In this document: piece after piece, positions 54,946 to 64,000 of the stretch
Numbering within the stretch: position 1 is the first letter of the stretch
Layout: each line of letters starts with the position of its first letter
Source of the DNA: Metellina segmentata
Taxonomy: Eukaryota; Arthropoda; Arachnida; Araneae; Tetragnathidae
DNA length: 64,000 nucleotides
Direction: 5' to 3'
Assembly (NCBI GenBank): GCA_947359465.1
Contig: OX375872.1
Location: 135,086,011 to 135,150,010, forward strand
The notes under the pieces: generated by a model
The model's input: only the letters and a program-made list of their open reading frames with translations
Told to the model about the DNA's origin: nothing
Database searches by the model: none
Position numbers and translations under genes: made by a program

Positions 54946-57525
54946 CTTGGAAAGCAAAAAAAAGGGAGAATAAAATTTGTAGAGGATCTAACAGTGTTTT
55001 TTCTACAGCATAGTTATTTCATCAAGAATATAAATTAAGAGCGTATATTCCTAGAACTACTCATTCGTACTGACATTATTTATAAACGTTAATTGCCGAA
55101 AACACGAGAAATTGTTCAGGTTTTGTACATAAGGCTTCTTTTGAACAACCAGCCATTTTTGTTATTAAAAGAACTGCGCATGAAAAGCTTAGTACAATAT
55201 TTATTCAGAAGGGAACACAAGGAAAAATTAACTTACATTAAATGAATGAAATACTCTTAACAATTTCCTACACATATTTTAGAAACAAGCGATCTGATTA
55301 CAGAAAACATTATTTCAACCATTAATTAACAAAAGAGCCTCGATGAAACGGATTCCGTTTTCAATCTATAGAGGGGAATTCTGGTGGAACTCTCTAAAAC
55401 AAGTTTTTCAGAAGGGACTACAATCAAATTCAATGATACCATGGAGATTCAAAACATAACAGACTTGATTATTCAAATGAGTAAATAATCAAGTTATTAA
55501 TTATAAAAAGAGCCAAGTGTGACATGGTACTTCAAGCCCAGAGCATTACATAATGCATTTATCATAAGTATTTCTTGTGAACTTTGAAATCACAACCAAA
55601 CTTAAAAGAAAATACGTATTCTCACATTTACTATATACTCAAAAGTAATGTGTCATGTGGTTCAAAAAATCTATACTTATCTTACCAACTTGATTATATG
55701 AATATTAGTCATAGAGCTTGTGTCATAAGAATCAAAGAAACAGATTGAAAATCATAACTGCTTTCCGGATCTTTAAAACTTTAGAGTCGAAACAATATTA
55801 CACTAGTATTGATTAGAGCCCATAAAGATACCTTTATCCAATTGGAATTTATTTGTATCTGGATTTGATAAGATTTATTGTTCATAATTCAAACCCAAAG
55901 CTAGTGTACTTATATTAAATTTAAAATAAGAAATGGTATCCACTTTTAACGGAGAACTATTTGTTCTTTTCTTCCTTACAAATTGCTCATTTATGAATAA
56001 TTTTTTCAGTTAAACTTAATAATGTAGTTGATTTGTTTAGTGGCACATGGACCAATTTAGGTCAACTGCAAACTCTTGAAATTGTTCATAATTCATTGAT
56101 AAAGTAACTAATCTTATTATCCTTTCATCTGTAAGGAAGTTCAGCTGATAATTTGCCGTGATAAAAAAATATTGTTTTGCACTATTTAAATTGTTTTTAA
56201 AAAGTTTAAAACAAAATTCATATCAAGTATTCAAATTTGTGATACTGTAACAAAATGGTTTGCTTCTGTTTAATTTAAATATAAGAAATGAAGTGGATCC
56301 CAAACATTGAAACTTTCTGGGCTGCAATCATATGCAATAATTCAAAACCTTACAAGCTGGATAGCTTTATGTAATCCATTTGTTACAGTCATAGGATTTA
56401 AGAATTAAAGCACAATATGTGATGACAATGCATGATGTGAGTTTTAGAGTTTGAATTACAATTAAGTCATTCAACTTTGGCATCTAGCTGAGGTCAAACT
56501 TATTATAGGGGCTCTCAACGCCAATAGCTGTTCTTGAAATTCAAAGGTCGGTCTAGAACTCATAAACAGTAATGAAAAGAAGCCAATTAAATTGTCCAAA
56601 AAATACTACTCTCATTGCTAAACTTTTAGCTGAGTAATGCGTGTGCCTGTTTTTGGTTCTACATATCTGGGATATGAATCCTTGTCTGGGCATAGAAGTC
56701 TACTGAATGGTGTTATATTTTTTAACTAAATATAAACTTATAGAGGCAATGGAAAATTTTGCAAGCCATGTGTCCCCAATGGGTAATTCTGTTTATAATT
56801 ATCCTAGAACTCCAACTATGGCTTAGAGAATTAAGTAGAGAGAGAACATGTCTTAACAGAGAACATAACTGTTGGATATGCAATACCAAACTCAGTTGCA
56901 CATTTTCTGCCCCAGCAGAAGTATTCAATCTATTGGGATGTGTCCTGTTAGGATTCACATTAACATGACAATCAAAGTCTGATAACTTTAGAATGCCAAC
57001 TAATGTGAACTATTCTAATGAATGAGTAGTTAAATATTAGCTCACTAAGAACAGGTGAAAACTCTGAACCATTTTTTGATTGTAAAAGATGAGTTCCAAC
57101 TTTCCATTGAAATTGGACTTTTGAATTAATTATTGCAGTTAACTACTTGCCTCAAAGCTATGATTTTGTCTAACAATCACTCAATTAGTATTATTTAGAA
57201 AATAATATGAAATATATTTCCCATGAAACTATTTCACAATTAGCCATTCCATTCAGCAGTCTATAGATGCATGTACAATGATGGCTCTGAAGAAACATGT
57301 ATATGGTAAAAACGTAACTCCAGAATTAAAATGAAATTGAAATCAATTTTTCTGATATATAAAAACAAGTTTAATGAAATAAAAGTTTCAGCACCTTTAA
57401 AAAAAATCCAAGTGGCATACTTAATTTTAGAAAATATTTCAACAGAAAAAAATGAAAATAAAAAAAATCATAACTGAAGTAAACTAAAATTTTTATGTCA
57501 GGTTAAATTACCTTTAAGAACAGGG
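54946..57525. other. AT-rich DNA, probable intron of the kinase gene
   Basis: Many stops in all frames. The two mirror-image open frames at 56722-56968 have no recognisable domain. Confidence 0.4.
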
Positions 57526-57529
57526 TGGT

Positions 57530-57690
57530 TGTTTTTGGATTTATGGTGCAAGGTCCAATAACAGATAAACTGTGTCAAACACAAAATTAAGTAATATTCA
57601 ATGGCAACCAGGATAAAAAGAAGTATAAAATTATGCACATACATAAACAAGGAACACGAAAAGGTTTTAAAAAAATATTTTAAAAAAATA
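57530..57690 (-). mobile_element. SINE family B fragment
   Basis: TTTGGATTTATGGTGCAAGG, TCCAATAACAGATAAACTGT and GTCAAACACAAAATTAAGTAA; the tRNA-like end is missing. Confidence 0.5.
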
Positions 57691-58134
57691 TCAAAAAAAA
57701 AAAAAAATTTGAGTTAGTGACTTAAAATATATTGACCAGCAACATGATGCATGATATAAAAAGTACAACAATGATACAAATGTATATATACAAGTAATGA
57801 AAGAATCTAAAGCTTAAAAGAGAGGAATTATGAAACAAAACTAAAAAAGGATGGATTATAAAAGCCAATTATGGAAAAAGGTAAAAAGTGATGAACGTGG
57901 AAGATGATCTAACTAATCATATAAACAGATGTGTTCAAAAAGTGGGTAAAACTGTGTACGACCAGAACAATATGTTACAATATGACCAATGGAAAGATGT
58001 TGTTAGCAATGCTGGCATAATGATGCAGCTTCACTGACCAATTAAAATCTATGTGTGACTTTCGATCTGAAGACCCTTTAAAAACAGGATAAAATCCCAA
58101 AGTATAATTTTAAAGCAATTTTACAAATATTTTG

Positions 58135-58270
58135 TTAGCTTTGGGTTTTATGGTGCAAGAGCCATATTTGGCCAAGCTGTGCCAATCACAAGACTGACGA
58201 TATCGAGTAATTGTGAAAAGATAGGAATTAATCGAAAGAGAAACATCACTTGGGCATTCTGGGATCATAA
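58135..58270 (-). mobile_element. SINE family B fragment
   Basis: TTTTATGGTGCAAGAGCCAT, ATTTGGCCAAGCTGTGCC, CAAGACTGACGATATCGAGT. Followed to ~58390 by a stretch with CCTGTACACACCTAAAG that also occurs near 28600. Confidence 0.6.
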
Positions 58271-58849
58271 TCCCCATGTTTACAAGAGGCAGTAAACTCC
58301 ATGGAAAAATAATAGATAAATAGGGTATCTCAGGTTCCTGAGGCCTGTACACACCTAAAGATGTATATTTGGAAATGCTGATATACAACTAGCAAATTAA
58401 TCCATGTGATCACTGAATGTTACATTGAAGCACACACAATTGCAAAATAATAAATTTGTTTTTAATTAAAAAATCTTGGAATTGGTAATAAGGAAGGAAT
58501 TTTTTCATTTTATGCATTTATTCTAATGTCAATTTATATCTTCTGATGTTTTACAAAACTAAGAATATTAAAACCATTTAAAGTAAAAAACAATAACTAA
58601 GGATACGAAATACTCAAGCTCTCAAAGAAAATATGGGAATTGTCAATTAAGTATATCAACTCTTCATAATGCAAGAGCACACAATTAAAATTATTAAAAC
58701 AAATATGTATTTTTTATCAATATGCTGTCATACCTTCTAAACCAGCATGCACAGCTGCAGAAATTCACATCAAGCTACCTCTCTTCACTTATAGTACAGT
58801 TCAGAATAGAGCAAATTTAAAGGAATAATGTCTTCTATAAATTCAAATA

Positions 58850-59734
58850 TTGGGTCATTCAGAAAGTTCTGTGCATTTTCAAATCGAAGCTAGCTTTGTT
58901 AATTTTATTTTGCTACCACTGATAAGAAGGGACCTTGATTGAAGCAGATGTTTAAATTTGGTCTTTTCTGCTTACACTGTATAATTATAGCATGTGTTGT
59001 GGCATAATTTTGTTTGTTCATTTTCGTCATATATGCTCTTTTATTTTAAGAAAGGAAAAAATGCTAGTCAGACTGCTCGTAAAATGTGTGATGTAGAGGA
59101 ACATAGTGCTGTTTCTGAGGCCACATTTGGGAGGTGGTTTGATAAATTTCAGCCTCGAAGATGATGCCCGCTTTGGACGACAATCCTCTGCAAACGGCTT
59201 TGTGTATGGTGGGACTACAAAAGAATTGTTTATTATGAATTGGAGACACAAAATCAGACAATAAATTCGGGGGGGGGGAAAGGTTCTCAAATGGCTATAT
59301 TAAAAGCAAATATCGAAGCAAAGCGGCCAAAACTGACCAATTTTCGAGGTGTTTTCTTTCAGCATGACAATGCATGGCTCCACATTTCACTGAATGTCAG
59401 ACAAAGACTTATTGAGTATGGCTGGGATGTTTTGTGTCAACCCCATATTCGCCAGACCTTGCCCCTCAGATTTTCACCTCTTCAGGTCACTTAAAAATTC
59501 TTTGAACAGCCTGGAGTTCCAATTCTTTGGAGACTGTCAAATAGCACCTCAACAACTTCTTTACAAACAAGCCTAATGATTTTTTTTAAAGAATTTTCCA
59601 GCTGCAGGGAAGATGGCAAAGAGTCATAGAACAAAATTGTGCTTTTGTGTTTCAATAAATATTTTTATGCTTTTGTACTGCTTAGATGAAATTTCTCATC
59701 TTACAAAATACGCAGAACTTTCCGGATGACCCAA
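58850..59734 (+). mobile_element. mariner transposon, internally deleted (885 bp)
   Basis: TIRs: left TTGGGTCATTCAGAAAGTTC, right (inverted) TTGGGTCATCCGGAAAGTTC; TA on each side (58848-58849, 59735-59736). Coding remnants in order: FKKGKNASQTARKMCD, then VSEATFGRWFDKF (helix-turn-helix part, 59040-59155); FFQHDNAWLHIS (catalytic Asp region, ~59355-59390); FHLFRSLKNSLN (~59470-59510). Frame changes lie between them. About 400 bp are missing relative to a full mariner. Dead. Confidence 0.9.
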
Positions 59735-60633
59735 TACATAAATTTGCTTAAGGGATCATCTTAGCATTCATTTGTGCACAAACCTCATAATTTCTAAAAG
59801 CAACAATCGAATCAATTTCAGCACCAAAATCCCAACAATTTGTTCTGCCATTTTGATTTTAGTTTACAGAGATAATTTATCTTTCTCATTATCATCTTAC
59901 AAAATAATTATCCAAAAATGCTGATTTTTTTTTAATTACCTTAGTATCAAAGAACACACAAACAAAATCTATCAGGATGGCGACAAATCCTCAGTTCTTG
60001 AAAAAAGTTCCCTGATTTCCATGATAGTGTGACAAAAATTTCCGATTTTACACATCCCTTAAGAAATGTCGAGATCCGTAATTGGTATCTATATACAGTA
60101 CCCTACCCACACGACAATATTTTTAATTATTTAGGGTCAGATGGGTAAAAGGATCACTCTCCAAACATTTTGTATTTTTTCCCATCAGATATTTTAATTG
60201 TTATTGTAAGGGTTGGAACCCTTAATGAAACTTTAACAATAGCAATCGAAAAAACTGTGAAAAAAAATACTTTGACTATGAACTTTTTACACCTGTCCCT
60301 ATAATCCTAATATACATAAAAATCAAATGTAAATATACATAAAAAATTGGTACAGCTTCAGTCTACGTCTAAAGCAATTCATTTTTTCTTTAAATTTTCT
60401 CTAATTATGGTTTTATTTTATGTATCCTTACCTTATTACGGGGAGGTAAGCTGCATATGCAGTAGGCACTCTGTAAGTGATTTGTCCAGTCCAGTCTAAA
60501 GCGTTAGCTAGGATCTTGGCGCTTTTTTTGGCGAACTTTTAGTAGCGAGTTAGGGCAGGTTAAGGCAACCCATCTGTATTACGATTATTATGGTTTCCTA
60601 GGCAACCTCGGCAAACGAAAAGTTAAACATTTA

Positions 60634-61055
60634 GGCCCGGTGCACACATCTGGTTTTTCAACGTGCGGCGTCTCTGCCGCAACGCAAGTGCGGTCTGAGA
60701 TACATTAGATCCAATGGAGTAGTGCACACATGCCTCCGTCGCCGCTGCGGCGATGTATGTTCACCTTGCGTGCAATTTGTACCGCAGTTCCACACGGTGC
60801 AGCAGCTCGCCGCACAAGTTTCTCCGGTCTGAAGTACCTTGTTTTTTAAAAATAATGGAATATAAATAATAATTAATAAATGATTGTATCCAGTAACGTC
60901 TATTTTGTTTCCAAATATAGTATTTTTACACCAAATAAGCGAAATAAACACGTTTTCTTCGATAGCATATTTATCGTAAATGAGTACTTGCGTCATTTCA
61001 CGGATATATGCGCAGCAGTGCCGCACGCTGAAAAATCGGATGTGTGCACCGGGCC
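60634..61055. mobile_element. PIF/Harbinger-type MITE, 422 bp
   Basis: TIRs GGCCCGGTGCACACATC..TTTTTCA.CGTGCGGC at both ends (right end inverted), with TTA target duplications (60631-60633, 61056-61058), as expected for Harbinger. Long subterminal GC-rich stretch with TGCCGCAACGCAAGTGCGGT. An open frame on the minus strand is a by-product. Confidence 0.88.
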
Positions 61056-61263
61056 TTAGACTACGGCCGGTGCAGCAGCTGTACCATGTATGAATTTAGA
61101 CAACAGCTGTACCATAAAACATTAGTTGTACCATAAAAGTTATAAGAATCGCGCCAAGAAATAATTTAGACTGCGGTCTTTACAGCAGTTGTGCATTGAA
61201 AGTGAAAGAATCGTGCTTGTTATATCGATAGTCCTAGTCAAAAGTTTAAATTTTCATTTTGAA

Positions 61264-62274
61264 TCTCTAATATTATAAACGGATGTGTTTGTCAGTCGGT
61301 TCGTTTCCTGCAAGCAAAGTCCTGACAAATCTATGGCATTTACAGCACAGGTAGTTCGAATGTTTTGCAATTTTTGGGTGGCGGCGAGTTTTAAAATTCA
61401 ATCGAGAACATTTTAAATGAATGAAATGAAATTTTATTATTATTGAATGCAACAGCATAGAAGATCGATTCTAAATTAATTTTTTTTCCTTTCCGTTTTA
61501 ATTTTGCGCGGAGGAATGATTTTCCAGCAGACGATAAAAAACAAATAAACTTTTAACTGGATTAGTACAGTTTTTTTTCCCTATCTACTAGACCGTTAAA
61601 GATAGAGTAAAAATTTCAACGGATTTAAAATTTGCGGATAATTTCACATTATATCGATACTTAAAAATATGATTTTTTTAAGATAAATTAATTTTTTTTT
61701 TGATATCTTTACTATTTTCGTAAGAGATAGTGACGTATACAGGTTTCCAAAGAGATTAAAAAAAAAAAAACATTTTTGCTGGTATTGTTTAGTTCTTTTT
61801 TTGTAAAATCGGAATCGTTAAAGATAGATTGAAAATTTCAATGGATTTGAAATTTGACACCAGATAGATACCTTTTCGTTTGATTTTCTTGTAATAAATA
61901 ATTTTTCAATTAAATGTTTATATTTTCACAAGAGATTGTGACGTCACACCGAATTCCCATTTGGTTTGCTTTGCAAACCAACAAACACCACGGGCAACTC
62001 CGTTATGGCTGTTATCCAATTTGCGAAGCAAATCATAGTTCATAACCAAATGGAAGTTCACAGGGAATTCATTCCAATAGGCTACGAATTTCCAACACCA
62101 CGGACAACGCCATGATGGCTGTTACCCAATAGGCTACAATTCTCATTTGGTTTGTTTCTCAAACCGTATTCGTAGCAATCACCGTGGGTTAGCGAGCAGC
62201 ACCTAGTTAGTTAGCACCTGACCACACAAAAAGAACTGTCACGGGCAACGCCGTGCTGGCTACGCAGTGGCTAG
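61264..62274 (+). mobile_element. Helitron-like non-autonomous element
   Basis: Starts TCTCTAATATTATAAACGGA after A, ends with a stem CACGGGCAACGCCGTG (62240-62255) and, 15 bp later, CTAG before T. That is the arrangement of Helitron ends: 5'-TC, 3' hairpin plus CTRR, A/T host site, no TIR and no duplication. CACGG-CAACxCCGT motifs also occur at 61992 and 62100. No Rep/helicase ORF. Confidence 0.55.
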
Positions 62275-62889
62275 TATTATTTCAAGACCCTCGGGGAAAG
62301 AACTCGCCAGAAGGCTTAGAGTTTATATCTCAATCCCCGGGGAGAAAGCTAGTATTATTTAAAGTTCTTTCAAAATTCGTTAAACTGTCGGTTGATTTCA
62401 TTGGTTTATTTGAAATAATTCATTCCTTGGCGAATTTAGAAGTGCGCCAAGAAAGTGCCAAGGTCGTTACACCGTTATAAATGTAGACTGAAGCTTTATC
62501 AAAAAATTCTACAAAAATGTAATTACAAGCAAAAATATTAATTTAATGCACAAAAAAACATCATTAGTTACACAAACTTAAAATTGTATATCACAAGTTG
62601 TATCGCTGGCCTCACAGCGACAGTTTTCGCTGAGTTTGACGCCGCCAATGTTCTTTATTCGAATCACAATTTCGGCGAAAACAATTTATTCGATTCTCAA
62701 AAGTACTTGTAATCGCGCATCTCTAAAGTGGCTACAAATGACAATAGTTACCGTTTTTATCAAAATTTTAAAAATTCCCTGATTTTTTGTGAAATTTGGA
62801 AATTTTTCCTGAGAATTCCTCAATGTTTCCAGAATAAAAAAGTTCCTTCAGAATTCCCTGATTTTTCCGGTTTTGTTGCCATCCTGTCT

Positions 62890-64000
62890 ATGACAATGAT
62901 TATTTATCAATAAAAATGTTTAGAATCCAATATTATGAAATTAAGAATAAAAATATGTGTAGAGCAACCTTCACAGATTTTTGCAACCAACTCAAAAATA
63001 TGTCTTAGATATGCTATTTTCTACACGATTTGTCTTGGTATGACCAGCACTTTATTATACAGAAATTAATCATAAATTGATTGAAATGTAATCATGTAGC
63101 CTAAATTTACTATCAAGACAGTGGTTTTGTTTACAGTAAAGGCTAAACAAAACAGATGACTCAGATGCATAGTCTTAACACTATATATCAAATTTAGTCA
63201 ATAATATATTATCATTAATAGATCAGAAGACAGGCACTCTAGAAAATTGTACCAATTTTGTATGGGAAATAAATAAAATACAAATTTTTTACTTAAGTAA
63301 ATTAAGGTTAATTTGCAGCAGTGATAATTAAAACAGATTTGATCTGCACAAAACAAAATAAAGCTGTCATAAAATGGTAACTACAAATTTTAACTTGAAC
63401 GAATGTCAAAACTGGCAATGAGAAAAACAGACAACAAATGTGCCAGGATTTTCGAGTCAAAATAAATTGTTGCATATTCAAGTGTGGTTAACTTTTTCTT
63501 GAACTTTACAATGCATAAATCCCTTGTTAAAACTTCAGATTACAATGTACAAGTTAGACTATTAGAAAATTCTCTAGAACAAAAATATAGCCAAGGTCTT
63601 AATGCATAAAAAAATTAAATAAATTTTTATAAAATGGGCGGACAGAAAATATCGAATTATAATTTCAATATACTTTGAAGCTTCAGCAGCTTTCAAAAAA
63701 AGAGCACTATTGTTTTCACCCTACAACACATTTTCTAACTAGGATTCCCACGTAACATTTTATGACTTATTCTTTCAAGAAGTAGTCATACTTCTTGCTT
63801 GGCACTCTTAATCCATAAGTATGTGCATGGAGAGAGGTATCTTACGCCTGTTTTGTTATTTCATACTATTCAAATCTAAGGTACCTTATAATGAAAAGAA
63901 AATATCTATAAAACATTATTCTACTAAATATTTCTAAGCCACTTTCAATTGATCACAAATTTTTGACATTCATATGGGACCACTTATGAAGATCATGCAA
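62890..64000. other. AT-rich DNA to the end of the window
   Basis: No exon of the kinase gene or any other coding sequence is recognised. Probably intron. Confidence 0.4.

Larger units (their letters stand above)
59973..62886. mobile_element. large TIR element (hAT-like ends) with nested insertions
   Basis: Left end CAGGATGGCGACAAATCCTC; right end, inverted, CAGGATGGCAACAAAACCGG. The subterminal sequence AATTCCCTGATTTTT with TTTCCGG recurs near both ends. Flanked by TCTAT on both sides (5' ATCTAT, 3' TCTATGA); a clean 8-bp duplication is not visible. No transposase seen. About 1.4 kb of its length is the two elements inserted at 60634 and 61264. Confidence 0.65.

Noticed and set aside
59027..59290. 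87-codon minus-strand frame
   Set aside because: Antisense shadow of the mariner transposase remnant.
60658..61026. 122-codon minus-strand frame
   Set aside because: Lies entirely inside a Harbinger-type MITE.

Overview
This is a window of an AT-rich, intron-bearing, repeat-crowded animal genome. A gustatory-receptor-type seven-transmembrane gene, an arthropod-like misshapen/TNIK kinase gene with many introns, tRNA-derived SINEs and several DNA-transposon families point to an arthropod. The repeat style makes me think of a spider, but that last step is from memory and is not proven by the sequence.

Layout. Positions 1-9,300 hold repeats only: a duplicated ~350-bp block, satellite-like arrays, a small mariner element and a minisatellite. 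Positions 9,300-13,050 hold two LINE tails and the first of three short genes for secreted proteins (11921-12364). Positions 13,050-17,100 hold AT-rich DNA and an intronless chemoreceptor ORF (15309-16520). Positions 17,100-31,500 hold repeats: a chain of tRNA-headed SINEs, two more degenerate arrays, a duplicated Tc1 tail and a hAT MITE. Positions 31,500-34,100 hold the second short secreted-protein gene (32762-33103) with a TATA box, poly(A) signal and tandemly duplicated 3' flank. Positions 34,200-44,700 hold transposon remnants, including a three-level nest: LINE, interrupted by a SINE, interrupted by a hAT element. Positions 45,041-45,448 hold the third secreted-protein gene. Positions 48,699-54,945 (minus strand) hold the last exons of a misshapen/TNIK/MAP4K4-type kinase gene; the kinase half lies beyond the right edge. 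Positions 58,850-62,890, in what is probably one of that gene's introns, hold a deleted mariner and a large TIR element with a Harbinger MITE and a Helitron-like element inside.

The most original observation is the three short plus-strand genes spread over ~33.5 kb. Each encodes a signal peptide, then a hydrophobic segment with the pattern G-x4-P-I-L-x10-[HR]-[LI]-[PT]-[TN]-[VL], ungapped in all three, then a divergent, often basic tail with no cysteine. Each coding exon lies just downstream of a splice acceptor. I do not recognise the family. It looks like a tandem family of undescribed secreted or membrane-inserting peptides.

No tRNA, rRNA, CRISPR or bacterial-type operon was found; all tRNA-like sequences seen are SINE heads.
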